DNA of 64,000 nt from an uncultured Bacteroidota bacterium (GCA_902784465.1 CACZUZ010000013.1:1-64000), one strand, 5' to 3'; counted from the stretch's first letter, positions 52,984-63,608 are shown. Translations and numbers: made by a program. The notes: generated by a model not told the origin, from the sequence alone.

Positions 52984-55900
52984 TTATTTAACAACAATCT
53001 TCTGTGACTTCTCGCCGAGACGGATGATGTAGACACCGGTGCCCGGGAACTGAGAGGTAGGAATGGTGACTTCTGTGTTGACCTCCTTGCTGAAGACCTT
53101 GCGTCCGAGGACGTCGAACACCTGCAGGGTGCCGTTGCCTTCAACAACCCATGCGCTGCCGTTCCAGTAGACGAAGCTGCCTTCGGCGGTCTCAACAGCC
53201 GAGGGGCTGAGTTTGACCATGAAGCGAGCGGCGTCGAAGCCGGTGGCGTTGAAGGTGTACTTGGGCTGGCGGAGCAGGTCGATGTCGTTGCCGGTGGTGC
53301 GGTCAACCAGGTGGCAGTAGCCGAGAGAGAGCTCGTTGCTGAAGGTCAGGGTGTACTGTCCGGCGGTGCCGCGGAACACCAGGTCGAAGCTCTCGCAGTC
53401 ACTGCCTAGGTTGGCGATGGCGTAGCGGCGACCCTCGACGGGGATACTCAGCATCGGGGCCTCGCTGTTGAGGTGGCCGATCTTGGGCAGACCTTCACCG
53501 TTGTCGAAGCGTGCGTAGGCGACATCCTCAAACTCGTCGTTGCTCACCGTGAAGGCCAGGGCTGCATGGTCGCTGCTGCTCTTGCTGGGGGCGGGAGCAC
53601 TGAAGGATACAGTGGCGTTGCTACCGTCAGTGTAGACTAGGACGGCCTCGCAGACATCGACGTTTTCGTTCGAAGCCTTGACCTTCCAAGTACCGGCAGG
53701 CGTCAGCTTGTAGCAGTCCATATCGGGGTTAGCCTCATACGGGTAGGGGTTACCCACCAGGTTGAAGCCCTTGAGGTCGTTGTCGCCGCAAGCATAGGAG
53801 AGGGTATAGTCGGGAACACTGCTGTTGTTGATACCCACGAAGTTCAGAGTGGTATTGCTAGAGCGGCGGTAGATGTAGCCCTTGCCCTGCTCGAGGACGG
53901 TGGTGGGTTTGTTCCATGTGCCGGCGCTTTCGGTGTAGCCGTAGAGGTCGTAGTCGACATCGGTGAGATGGCTCACGCCGGCCAGCGTCTCATTGTCACC
54001 GCTGTTGTGGACCGGCGAGCTGATGGCATACCACTTGTTGGCCTCGATGGCTTTCTCAATGACGGTAGGCACAAACAGATTGACATCGTCGATAAACCAA
54101 CCGTGGACCCAATCGCCCTCATATTTGAAGCAAAGCTGGATATTCTGGCCTACATAAGCGGTCATGTCGATTGTTGTGACAACCCAAGACTCGCTTACTG
54201 ATGCAGGTGACCAGATTTCTGTCCAGTCGCCACCATTGACGGATACAAGGACGCTGTTCTTACCACCATACTCATACCAGTCAGCAAAGATATTATACGA
54301 CGAGAAGCTCAAAGTGGCCGTTGTTCCATCAATGTAGATGGTCGGAGTGTACAGATATATAGGACCATTAAAATTACTATATGCACTAACAGAACCTGTG
54401 TTAGAATAATCTGTACTACTTTGCCAGTTATTATTATTGAAAGGATCTCCAACACTCCAGCAGATTGGCGGGAAGGTGGTACCCTCGAAGCCCTCGAAGA
54501 ACGAGTTGTCAGCATCGACAACGGTAGTCTCGCACTCGGTGGTGAAGGCGTTGGCGACCTCGAGGACTTTGGTGGCATCGCAGTCGGGAACAATCTTCAC
54601 ATCGTACACGGTGGCGTCATCAAGACCATTGATGGTGGCAGTGGCAGCGTTGACAGTTGCGCTGGCGATTGCGGGATATTCGGCATCGGCGTTCTTCTTC
54701 ACAAAGACCTGCCATTCGGTGTTGCCGTTACCGGCAGTCCAGCTGAAGGTAGCCTCGTGAGTTGTGATGGTACCCAGAGTGAAGGCCGTCGGAGCGGCGC
54801 AAGTCTCGGCGGTGGTGAAGGTCTTCTCTTCGCTCCATTGGCTGGTGCCTTCGGTAGAGCCGCAGTCGGCTTTCACCTTCACGGAGTAGGGGGTGTTCTC
54901 GTCAAGGCCGTCGAGAGTGTAGGGGTTCGTGGTGACGTTGAGCTCGGTGTATTCAGTCTCACTCTCGGCCTTGTAGGCAACCACCCAATTGGTAGCCTCG
55001 CCGTTCTCGGACCAGCTCAGCACAACCTGTTCGTGGGTGGGAGTGCCGACGGTGAGCTCGGTGGGAGCCTGGCATGCGATGCCGGTGGTGAAGTCCACCG
55101 TGTCGTTGGCGGGGCTGGTGGTTGCACCGCAGTCGCCTACCACTATCACCTCATAGTTAGTCTCGGGAGCAAGGTTGTTGAGTACGTGAGGACTGGTAGC
55201 GTTGTCCACTGTCTGCCATTCGCCGTAGCCAGAAACGACAGTACCTGTAATGTTGATGTCGTCGATAGAAATAAAGTATTGATCAGCAGGAGCTGTATAG
55301 ACGATGGCGACATAGCCCATGCCGGAATAGTTGCTCAGGTCGTATGAGTATAGGTCGTATGTAACGGAGGGGGACACATCACCATTTGTCAGTTCGATGG
55401 TGAAGTCGGAAGCGCTGGTGTTGCTGGTGGTGGAAAGATACACACGGAAGCGGTCGTTTAACCAGTCCGCAGCTTTCTTGGCATAGAAGCTGATAGAGCC
55501 ACCCAGTGCAATCTGGGGTGAAACCAAATAGTCTTGGTGGCCATAACTGGGATTGTATTGGGTTTGCATCGAATATGTGCCGTTATGGGCATTATTATTA
55601 TCTCCGCGGTACCAGGCATCACCATGACCGTCGGCGTCGATGGTGGTCCAGCCTTGCATTCCGTCTTCGAAGTCGTATGTGTAGTCAACGTCGACGGTAG
55701 TGACCGTACGATATTTTATAACATGGTTGGCGGCCTCACCTTCCCATGTAATGGTGGCACCATGTGGAGTGACATCGCTATAGGCGACATTGGTGGGTGT
55801 GGGGCAGGCAATGGGTGTGGTGAAGTCGATGACGTTGCTGACTTCACTATAGCCGTCGTTGCTGCAGTCGGCCTTGACGCGAACCCAGTAGTGGGTTTCA

Positions 55901-58900
55901 GGGGTCAGACCATTGAGTTCAAAGTCACTATGGCTGTCGGCATCCGCAGTCAGCACAGTAGTGAAGTTCTCATCGGTGGCGTACTCAACCACCCAGGCAT
56001 CCTGGTTGTCGTCAAACAGCGTCCAGCTGAGGTCGGCAGACGTTGCTGTGATATTGCTGGCCTCAGCCAAAGTGCCCACGGGCAGACATGAGGGAGCGAG
56101 AGACACATCGATGTCGTCGATATTGGCACCCCATTGGCCAGAATAGTACCAACGGAATACCAGGCGTGTGGCCTCGGCAGGAACATTGTTCAGATAGACT
56201 GTCTCAGACTTCAATTGACGATAGCTTGGTGAACTTGTTGAGGTCGAAGCAAAACTATTGCCGATTTGAGTAAAGGTGTTGTATTCACCATTATCAGCAG
56301 CGGTGATATAGCCTAAGGTGAGTGTGCCGTTTGTAGCACTTTCCGTAGCCCATTTGAAGCTAATCTGCAAGGTATTGAGGGCGTTTGTAAACTCTGGCAA
56401 TGCGGCATATCCATAGCCACTACCATAGAAGTAGAGAACCTGGCTGGGGCTGACAGGGTCGCTATAGTTGTATCCACCGGTTCCGGCATCGCTCTTTATG
56501 ATATGCGGTATGGCACAAGCAGAGGAGGAATTGTTTGTGTAGTTATCCCAGCATACGGGAACCTCAAGACCGGAAGTGCTGCTATAGGTCGAAGTAACCA
56601 CAGGATCCTCGAAGTTCTGGATATAATGATTAGACTCGGTGATATTGAACGGTTCGCATTCGGTGGTGAAGGCTAATGGACCGACCCAGATGCTCTGGTC
56701 GACATCGCTACAATGTGAGCGCACGTAGAAATAATAGGTGGTGGCCGGGTCGATCGTGACGCCAACGCCATTTACAAACCATGGTTGGTTATTGCTGGAA
56801 TTACCAATGGTGGGAGTGGTGTATTCGTCGGGAACATCTGCGATGTCGTCGGTGAGGTAGAAGTCCCAATAAGTCTCGGTGCCGCCTGGAGTCCAAGTTA
56901 CCTGTGCACCATTGGTTGCGATATCAAGCAATTGGAGACCGGAAGGCTTGCTGCAGGTGGGAGCTTCGGTAATCTGGATGTCGTCGATATAGACTCCACG
57001 AGTAGTATTATTATAGCCACTTGCTGCATCCATCATGATGGCCAGATAGTTGCCTTGGGCTTCGGTGGGTATGATATGCTCGAACTCCTGATACGAAGTG
57101 GTCAAGGCTTGTTCAGCAATTATCGTGAAAGTGCTGGCATCGGTGGGGTCACTCATTGTGCCAATCTTGTAGGTGCTGCTGGAGTTGCTGCCGCGGGCTT
57201 GCAGGGTCACAAGCTTGCCAGCCAAATCGCTCATCTCGGGCAGGATGGCATATTGCGGCTGCGGGTCGTAGTAGCTGAGGTTTGAAGGATAAGAATAAGA
57301 ATAGAAGTATAAGCAGTTAGGAGCAGAGTTGGGGTCTGTGCTATAGACACGCGGAAAAGCAGCGTAGGTGCTGTTGGTGGTCGTGTTGATGTGGCTCCAG
57401 CAGGTGGGCAGCACATTGTTGCCGGCTGTATAAGTGTCGAAGTTCTCGCTATAACCAAGAGCGGAAATAACGTCGCAGGCGGTGGTGAAGGTCTTGGTGT
57501 TGCTCCATTCACTTTCACCGTCAGAGCCACCGCAGTCGGCTTTCACCATGACGGTGTAGACAGTAGAGTGGTTGAGGGTACCATCGGCGAATGTGAAGGG
57601 GCTGGCAGTGGCGGGCACTTCAGTGAAGTCAGTTTCGATAGCTGTCTTGTAGGCCACGGTGAAGTTGCTGGCTGCGGAGCCAGTCCAGGTCAGAGTGGCA
57701 GTGGTGGTGGTGATGGTGGCAGGATCGATGTCAGCCAGCACAGGAGCCGGGCAGGCCACGGTGGTGGTGAAGGTCTGGATGTCACTCGGGACGGTGGTTA
57801 CATCGCCAGTTGCGCAATGACCGGTCACATACACCTCGTAGGGAGTTTCGGGATCGAGGCCTGTGAGGGTGGTGGAGGTGGCGGGAGCGGTGACATCCTT
57901 GGACTGCCATGTACCGGCAGGAACGGTAGCACCGATGGTCACATTGTCGAAGTGGAAGTTGTTGTCATAAGAGCTATTCTCGGAATGACCAAAGAATGCA
58001 ATGTATGCTGTCTCTCCAGCGTAGGCGCTCAGGTCGATGTTGCCAGTGTTCACGCCAGTTTGGGGAACATCGTCAAGGACATAGGTCGAACCACTGTTGT
58101 TCCATTCGCGCAGGATGGTCCAAGTGGCCATGTCGTCGGTCGAAATCAGAACAGCGAATCTGTGGGTGGTGCATCCCGTCACAGGAGCGTCGTTTGTGGT
58201 GGCATTTGAAGAATAATGGGTGTAAGCCATATCAAAGCTGAGAGCGTCACCGTTATTAATTGTCCTGCTCGGAGTGATCAGCCAATAGTTTTTATTGCTG
58301 TACATATTAAAATACATGTGAGCATCAAAGACGCCACAGTTAGTGCCGCGAGTCCAGCTCGAGGTTCCACCCAAGGTGGCGGTACCGTCGGTGTTTAATT
58401 CACCCGTACGGAACAACCAACCGGTGGGATTTGCACTGAAGTCTTCGGAGATACCATTAATGTGTTCGTGCACTCTGTACCAGACTTTATAGCTGTCGTT
58501 CTGCTGGAAGCCGGTCCAAGCCACATCGGCAGTATGACCGCTGACGTTGGTAATACCTACAGCTTCAAGCACGGGAACCGGGCAGTCGGCGGCGGCGGTG
58601 AAGTTCACCTCATTGCTCCATAAGCTCTGGCCGTCACCAGTATTGCTGACTTCGCAGTTGGCGCGGACCTTCACGGTGTAAGGAGTCTCAGCGGTGAGGC
58701 CATCGAGGGTGTAGGCAACGGTGGTACCGGTGATGGCGACATCACTTTCGGCCACCTCAACAAGGTTGGTCTCGTCACCGTTGAGGCAAATCTGCCAAGC
58801 GGTCTCGGTACCGGTCTTGGTCCAAGTCAGATCCACCTCGTTGGGACCGGGAGTTCCGGCAGCAAGGGTGGTGGGGGCCATGCAGGCGATGTCGGTGATG

Positions 58901-61900
58901 AAGAAGGTGGAAGCGGTCCACTGGCTTGTGCCCTCAGAGCCGCAGTCGCCCTGCACCTGGACCTCGTACTTGGTCTCAGCATTCAGCCCTGTGAGCTGCT
59001 TGTTCTCAACGTCGCTGGTAGCGTGCTGCCACTCACCAGCGGCAACGGGTGTACCAATGGTCACATTGTCGAAGTGGAAGTTGTTGTCATACGACGAGGT
59101 TTCGGAATGGCCAAAGAAGGCGATGTATGCTGTCTCTCCAGCGTAAGTGCTAAGGTCAATTGCACCAGTGTTTTCGCCAGTTTGAGAGACATCGTCAAGT
59201 ACATAAGACGAACCGCTGTTGTTCCATTCGCGCAGGATAGTCCATGTGGCCATGTCGTCGGTCGAAATCAGAACAGCGAATCTGTGGGTGGTGCATCCCG
59301 TCACAGGAGCGTAGTTTGTGGTGGCACTTGAAGAATATTTGGTGTAAGCCATATCAAAGCTGAGAGCGTCACCATTATTAATTGTCATGCTTGGAGTGAT
59401 CAGCCAATAGTTTTTATTGCTGTACATATTAAAATACATGTGAGCATCAAAGACGCCACAGTTAGTGCCACGAGTCCAGCTCGAGGTTCCAGCCAAGGTG
59501 GCGGTACCGTCGGTGTTTAATGCACCAGCGGTCTTTGTCCAGCCAGTAGGATCTGTATCAAATGTTTCCACCAATCCATTTGTATAGGCGGCGGTGCGGT
59601 AGTCGATGTTGTAGTTGTCGCTTGTGCCGGTCCAGGAGAGGTCGGCGGTGTGGCCTGTGATGTTGTCAACGGTGAGACCTGTGGGAGCGGGGCATGCGAT
59701 GCCGGTGGTGAAGGTCTCGGGGCCAACCCAGGTGCTGTAACCGTCGGTACCGCAATTGGCGCGTACCCAGACGTAGTGTTCAGTCTCGGCATTAAGACCG
59801 GAAGTGAGGACAAACGGGTTGGTGGTGGCAGGAATCAACTCGTTCACGTTGATGTCGTCGGCCGGAGCAGTGTTGTTCTCGGAGATGTAGAGCTGCCATG
59901 CGGACTCGGTGCCGTTGGAAGTCCACTCGAAGGTGGCGCCGTGGGCGGTGGGAGTGGTGACAGCAAGGTCGGTGGGACGCATGCAGGCGGCAAGATTATC
60001 GACAGTCACCTTGTCGATAAGGATCAGACCGCCATTGTTTCCATCAACATACTTGAGGGCCATGCGGGATCCTGCGGGGGCAGCAGTGAAGGCATAGTCG
60101 GCAGACTGCTCGTAAACATCAATAGAACTCGTCATATCAATGACACCCACCTGCTCGAAAGTGGTGTAATCGTTTACATCGGTAAGATATCCAATATAGA
60201 GATAACCTAAATCGTTTCCAGCATTATAATTCGTCCACCAGAAGTTGAGCATCAGGCCGCTGATATCATCGGCCATCTCAGGCAGTACAACGTACCGGGG
60301 CTCGGTACTGCTATTCTGAGCAATAATGAACTTATCACCTTCATAGCTATATGAGCTGTTATTCATAACGGAGAATCCGTCGAGAGTCCAGCAGTAGTTG
60401 TTATCTGCGTTCTCGAAGCTTTCAACATAAGGAACTGTGGTGATGGCATCGCAAGCGGTGCGGCCTTCAACCATTTCAGCGCTCGAGAAACCGTCGCCGC
60501 AGTTAGCCTTGACCTTGAAGGTGTAGGCAGTGTTGGCGGTGAGACTTGTGACGGTGCAACCGGTGGTGGTGAGGTTCGTGACGGTGTAAGCATTGTCATC
60601 ACCATCAGTGACAACGTAGGTGGCAGCACCGTTGTTTTGGTCTGTCCAGGTCAGGTCAATCGTGGTGGTAGTGGCAGCGTCAACAGCAAGGGTGCTCACC
60701 GGCATACAGCTGGGGAGGGTGGTGAAGGTAGAGGCAACCCAGTTGCTCTCTTCGCCGCCGCCGCAGTCGGCCTGCACCTCGAAGTCGTAGGTGGTCTGCT
60801 CATCCAGTCCAGTGACAGGCAGGCTGTTGGTAGAAGCGGTGGTAGTGGTCCAAGCGCCGGCAGGGGTGGGATCACCATAGATGGCGAAGTCGTCAACCAT
60901 AAGATAGTCTTGATCATTATCAGTATGGCGAAGGGCAATGTAACCCTGCGCACCGTCAAAGCTGCTCAAATCGACAGTAATTTCTGTCCACGTGCCAGAA
61001 GCTTCGCCAGGCACATAGAACGGCGTGGTACCAAAATCAGCGATGGTATTGCCTGTAGTGGAGACATACACATCATAATGGTCGTGATACTGACCATCAT
61101 CTTTTACCCAGAAACGCAGAGTGCCGTCAAGGGTCACCTGAGGAGTGATAAGCCAGTTGTCAACATTATATGCATCAGAACTCCAACTGCGTGACATGAC
61201 CATGTATGTGCCACTATGAGGTGTTATAGGATCTGATGAGAAATTACCATCAAATTGGCGCCAGTCGGTATACTCTGTTCCTTCTCCATTGCGGATAATG
61301 GTCCACTGAGAAAGTCCGTTCTCGAAGTCATCGAAGAAGAGAGTATTGGGGACTGCAGCGGTGCGGTAGCGGACATTGAAATTTGAAGCCGTGCTTGTCC
61401 AGCCGAGAGTGGCACCGTCATCGGTGATGTCGGTAACGTTAAGAGCTGTGGGGGCGTGGCAGGCGATGTCGGTGGTGAAGGAGATTTCCTTATAGTCGCT
61501 TGCGCCATTAGCGTAGTTGGCATAGACACCGAATTGGTATTCGGTTTCGGGAGCCAAGCTGTTGAGTGTTACCGAAAGGCTCGTGCCATTATTGATGGGC
61601 TGGTTGAAGTTGGCATCGGTAGTTTTCTTGTAATGGTAGAAATAGCCTGTCGGGGTGGCGTCGTTGGGAGCTTCCCAAGTCAGGGTGGCTTCATGGCCAG
61701 TCACATTGCTCACCTGTAGATTTCTGGGCTTCGGGAAAGCGCTGGCAGGCTCGTAGGTGAAGTTAACTTTCGGAAGAAAATTTCGTTGGTTTCCGTAGCA
61801 GTAGGAAGCTCCAGTAGCTTCAATACCAGTGAAGTAATAACGGTGGTAAGCATAGTTGTTAGTGACAGGGTTGTTGAATTGAATCAACAGGTTGCCACCA

Positions 61901-63138
61901 TTGTAGGTGTAAGGTAGATCGAAGACAATGGTCATCGTGGTAGCTCCCGACGATGCACCAAATGTCATAGCACCGCTATACACTTGTGTCAGGGTAGTAG
62001 TGTTGTCGATTCCTGAGAGAGTGGTGGCTGACGTTTCTCCAATGGATACAACCCAATCACATAGGGTATAGCTTCCGGACTGTGAGGCAACATAGAAGAC
62101 CATCTGTGTGATTTCGCCGCCTGTCATGGCTGCAAGGTCGGATGCGGGATAAATGAGTTGATCGGTTTGAACTGCATCGCCGTAGTATCCATAAAATGGG
62201 ACATATTCGTTGGTTGCGGTACCGTCGTTGACGGTGAGAGAGAAAGCATTGGTGGGGGTGAAGGAGATACCAGTCTCGGAACTCCAATCACTATAGTCGC
62301 CGCCGCCGCAGTTGGCTTTGACGCGGGCGTAGTAGGTTTGCTCGGCAGTGAGGCCGGTGAGGTTGACAGATACGCTATTACCGGAGGTGGTAAAACCAGT
62401 GGTTACCGTAGTGGCGCCAGAGAAGTCGGAAGCAGTGCTGTACTCAACCACCCAGTTCGTCTCTTCTCCGCCTTTAGTCCAACTGAGAGTAGCGACGGAA
62501 CCGTTGCCAGGAGTGAGGGTTGCTGCCAAACCTGTGGGTTTGGGGCAAGCAGGGACATAAAGAGAGACACCTGTCACATCGTCGATTCTAACATCAGCAT
62601 TGTATCCAATATCTTTGGCATGGAATGCGATATATATCTCTTGTCCAACATAAGCAGAGACATCCACGGTTTTGCTCACCCAATCACTTGATCCAGAAGT
62701 CTCAAAATTACCCGACGAACCAGAAGTATACGTAGCCAACACATTGGTGAAAGCACTAACATCCGGAGTGGTTGTAGAAATCTCGATGGTCAGAGTCGTA
62801 CCCGCATAATCATAGGCGTATTGCGAGGCAAGATAAAAAGAAAGTTCTTCGCCAGATTGCGGTACAAGTTTGGGAGTAATGAGGTAGTCTTCATAACCAC
62901 CACTTACGTCCTTTCGGTATGCAAATGCTGAAGAACTGGCATTGCCTGTACCCGTTGAACGTGCCCAAGCGTTAGTTCCCGACACATGGATGGTAGTCCA
63001 ATCGTCAGGAGGAAAGGTTGTACCTTCAAACCCTTCATTCAACTGAGTGTTTTGTGCCCTCAACCCTAAGGGAGCGAGCACGGCGAGTGCGACAAAGGCG
63101 AGTTTCAATGCCACTTGTCGCAGTGTCGTCTTTTTCAT
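52984..63138 (-). CDS. Giant multidomain T9SS surface adhesin
   Basis: A 3,384-residue secreted protein. Signal peptide 1-~29 (ending GLRAQ). The mature part alternates about 14 fibronectin type III-like modules (each opening C-x-x-P-T-x-L and ending before a FTT strand) with about nine cleaved-adhesin/choice-of-anchor J modules (opening EGFEGTTFPP or DFENGLSQW, containing YLITP and ending IDDV). One EYVPFYGYY-type module lies near 310. The C-terminus (LQVFDVLGRKVFSKEV, PGTGVYIIRLG) is a T9SS type A sorting domain. Two stretches of ~170 residues near 1193-1363 and 1570-1737 are almost identical, 374 codons apart, and so recently duplicated. It is likely a cell-surface adhesin or binding scaffold; no catalytic domain is seen. 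The start at 63138 gives the best signal peptide. Confidence 0.92.
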   Translation of the reverse strand: MKKTTLRQVALKLAFVALAVLAPLGLRAQNTQLNEGFEGTTFPPDDWTTIHVSGTNAWARSTGTGNASSSAFAYRKDVSGGYEDYLITPKLVPQSGEELSFYLASQYAYDYAGTTLTIEISTTTPDVSAFTNVLATYTSGSSGNFETSGSSDWVSKTVDVSAYVGQEIYIAFHAKDIGYNADVRIDDVTGVSLYVPACPKPTGLAATLTPGNGSVATLSWTKGGEETNWVVEYSTASDFSGATTVTTGFTTSGNSVSVNLTGLTAEQTYYARVKANCGGGDYSDWSSETGISFTPTNAFSLTVNDGTATNEYVPFYGYYGDAVQTDQLIYPASDLAAMTGGEITQMVFYVASQSGSYTLCDWVVSIGETSATTLSGIDNTTTLTQVYSGAMTFGASSGATTMTIVFDLPYTYNGGNLLIQFNNPVTNNYAYHRYYFTGIEATGASYCYGNQRNFLPKVNFTYEPASAFPKPRNLQVSNVTGHEATLTWEAPNDATPTGYFYHYKKTTDANFNQPINNGTSLSVTLNSLAPETEYQFGVYANYANGASDYKEISFTTDIACHAPTALNVTDITDDGATLGWTSTASNFNVRYRTAAVPNTLFFDDFENGLSQWTIIRNGEGTEYTDWRQFDGNFSSDPITPHSGTYMVMSRSWSSDAYNVDNWLITPQVTLDGTLRFWVKDDGQYHDHYDVYVSTTGNTIADFGTTPFYVPGEASGTWTEITVDLSSFDGAQGYIALRHTDNDQDYLMVDDFAIYGDPTPAGAWTTTTASTNSLPVTGLDEQTTYDFEVQADCGGGEESNWVASTFTTLPSCMPVSTLAVDAATTTTIDLTWTDQNNGAATYVVTDGDDNAYTVTNLTTTGCTVTSLTANTAYTFKVKANCGDGFSSAEMVEGRTACDAITTVPYVESFENADNNYCWTLDGFSVMNNSSYSYEGDKFIIAQNSSTEPRYVVLPEMADDISGLMLNFWWTNYNAGNDLGYLYIGYLTDVNDYTTFEQVGVIDMTSSIDVYEQSADYAFTAAPAGSRMALKYVDGNNGGLILIDKVTVDNLAACMRPTDLAVTTPTAHGATFEWTSNGTESAWQLYISENNTAPADDINVNELIPATTNPFVLTSGLNAETEHYVWVRANCGTDGYSTWVGPETFTTGIACPAPTGLTVDNITGHTADLSWTGTSDNYNIDYRTAAYTNGLVETFDTDPTGWTKTAGALNTDGTATLAGTSSWTRGTNCGVFDAHMYFNMYSNKNYWLITPSMTINNGDALSFDMAYTKYSSSATTNYAPVTGCTTHRFAVLISTDDMATWTILREWNNSGSSYVLDDVSQTGENTGAIDLSTYAGETAYIAFFGHSETSSYDNNFHFDNVTIGTPVAAGEWQHATSDVENKQLTGLNAETKYEVQVQGDCGSEGTSQWTASTFFITDIACMAPTTLAAGTPGPNEVDLTWTKTGTETAWQICLNGDETNLVEVAESDVAITGTTVAYTLDGLTAETPYTVKVRANCEVSNTGDGQSLWSNEVNFTAAADCPVPVLEAVGITNVSGHTADVAWTGFQQNDSYKVWYRVHEHINGISEDFSANPTGWLFRTGELNTDGTATLGGTSSWTRGTNCGVFDAHMYFNMYSNKNYWLITPSRTINNGDALSFDMAYTHYSSNATTNDAPVTGCTTHRFAVLISTDDMATWTILREWNNSGSTYVLDDVPQTGVNTGNIDLSAYAGETAYIAFFGHSENSSYDNNFHFDNVTIGATVPAGTWQSKDVTAPATSTTLTGLDPETPYEVYVTGHCATGDVTTVPSDIQTFTTTVACPAPVLADIDPATITTTTATLTWTGSAASNFTVAYKTAIETDFTEVPATASPFTFADGTLNHSTVYTVMVKADCGGSDGESEWSNTKTFTTACDVISALGYSENFDTYTAGNNVLPTCWSHINTTTNSTYAAFPRVYSTDPNSAPNCLYFYSYSYPSNLSYYDPQPQYAILPEMSDLAGKLVTLQARGSNSSSTYKIGTMSDPTDASTFTIIAEQALTTSYQEFEHIIPTEAQGNYLAIMMDAASGYNNTTRGVYIDDIQITEAPTCSKPSGLQLLDIATNGAQVTWTPGGTETYWDFYLTDDIADVPDEYTTPTIGNSSNNQPWFVNGVGVTIDPATTYYFYVRSHCSDVDQSIWVGPLAFTTECEPFNITESNHYIQNFEDPVVTSTYSSTSGLEVPVCWDNYTNNSSSACAIPHIIKSDAGTGGYNYSDPVSPSQVLYFYGSGYGYAALPEFTNALNTLQISFKWATESATNGTLTLGYITAADNGEYNTFTQIGNSFASTSTSSPSYRQLKSETVYLNNVPAEATRLVFRWYYSGQWGANIDDIDVSLAPSCLPVGTLAEASNITATSADLSWTLFDDNQDAWVVEYATDENFTTVLTADADSHSDFELNGLTPETHYWVRVKADCSNDGYSEVSNVIDFTTPIACPTPTNVAYSDVTPHGATITWEGEAANHVIKYRTVTTVDVDYTYDFEDGMQGWTTIDADGHGDAWYRGDNNNAHNGTYSMQTQYNPSYGHQDYLVSPQIALGGSISFYAKKAADWLNDRFRVYLSTTSNTSASDFTIELTNGDVSPSVTYDLYSYDLSNYSGMGYVAIVYTAPADQYFISIDDINITGTVVSGYGEWQTVDNATSPHVLNNLAPETNYEVIVVGDCGATTSPANDTVDFTTGIACQAPTELTVGTPTHEQVVLSWSENGEATNWVVAYKAESETEYTELNVTTNPYTLDGLDENTPYSVKVKADCGSTEGTSQWSEEKTFTTAETCAAPTAFTLGTITTHEATFSWTAGNGNTEWQVFVKKNADAEYPAIASATVNAATATINGLDDATVYDVKIVPDCDATKVLEVANAFTTECETTVVDADNSFFEGFEGTTFPPICWSVGDPFNNNNWQSSTDYSNTGSVSAYSNFNGPIYLYTPTIYIDGTTATLSFSSYNIFADWYEYGGKNSVLVSVNGGDWTEIWSPASVSESWVVTTIDMTAYVGQNIQLCFKYEGDWVHGWFIDDVNLFVPTVIEKAIEANKWYAISSPVHNSGDNETLAGVSHLTDVDYDLYGYTESAGTWNKPTTVLEQGKGYIYRRSSNTTLNFVGINNSSVPDYTLSYACGDNDLKGFNLVGNPYPYEANPDMDCYKLTPAGTWKVKASNENVDVCEAVLVYTDGSNATVSFSAPAPSKSSSDHAALAFTVSNDEFEDVAYARFDNGEGLPKIGHLNSEAPMLSIPVEGRRYAIANLGSDCESFDLVFRGTAGQYTLTFSNELSLGYCHLVDRTTGNDIDLLRQPKYTFNATGFDAARFMVKLSPSAVETAEGSFVYWNGSAWVVEGNGTLQVFDVLGRKVFSKEVNTEVTIPTSQFPGTGVYIIRLGEKSQKIVVK
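57930..58430 (-). repeat. Internal ~500-bp duplication, copy 2
   Basis: It is nearly identical to 59052-59560 at the DNA level, at a constant offset of 1,122 bp. It covers one cleaved-adhesin module (GVFDAHMYFNMYSNKNYWLI). Confidence 0.85.
59052..59560 (-). repeat. Internal ~500-bp duplication, copy 1
   Basis: Partner of 57930-58430. The two copies share most synonymous sites, unlike all other modules of the protein, which points to recent duplication or gene conversion. Confidence 0.85.
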
Positions 63139-63225
63139 TTGTGTAATTTTAACCATAATGAAATTGATTTTAATTATTAATTAGGTGAATTGTTTGTTTT
63201 TTATTCCTATATAATATCATATTTA

Positions 63226-63504
63226 TTATATCTTTTCAATCTCTTCTTCTGACAAGCCAGTACTTTTTGCAATTATTTCGGCAGAAATCCCATAGGCTTT
63301 CAACTTGCGGGCTATCTCTGTCTTCTCTTCAGTTCTGGCTTTGTCGGTCGCCGTCTTCATGGTGCTGAAATAGTCCCAGTAGTCCTTCACGCTCGCCTCG
63401 TACTCACGGCGCTCCTCTGGCGTGTACATGGCTATCTCGGCCTGCTCGAACAGCTTCTTGAAGCCGAAGTCGGTGTAGGGGTTTATGTAGCGCGTCTCGC
63501 TCAT
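63226..63504 (-). pseudogene. Rpn/PDDEXK-family transposase, internally deleted
   Basis: A 92-residue open frame. The start SETRYINPYTDFGFKKLF is the conserved N-terminus of Rpn-type PD-(D/E)XK nuclease/transposase proteins of ~300 residues. It is joined in frame to EQAEIAMYTPEERREYEASVKDYWDY and the C-terminal ARKLKAYGISAEIIAKSTGLSEEEIEKI helix-turn-helix. The nuclease core (about 200 residues) is missing. So it is a deletion derivative, kept in frame. No flanking inverted repeats were found. Confidence 0.8.
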
Positions 63505-63608
63505 TTGGGGGTGTTTACGGTTTACTGTTTACGGTTTATTTGAACGTGAATTGCCGTTAATTGGACGTTAATTGGACGTTAATTGTTTTCGTTTTCGTTT
63601 TCGTTTTG
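63505..63608. repeat. GTTTACGG, GTTAATTGGAC and TTTTCG short repeats
   Basis: Successive short direct repeats: GTTTACGG twice, then GTTAATTGGAC in 11-bp phase about three times, then GTTTTC in 6-bp phase (63585-63608), the complement of the CGAAAA array at 50146. The rest of the gap to 63733 is AT-rich without a visible gene. Confidence 0.7.

Noticed and set aside
54421..55347. Several 140-310-codon + strand open frames inside the giant adhesin region
   Set aside because: They are antisense to a single continuous 3,384-residue frame with repeated domains; their repeats simply mirror the modules.
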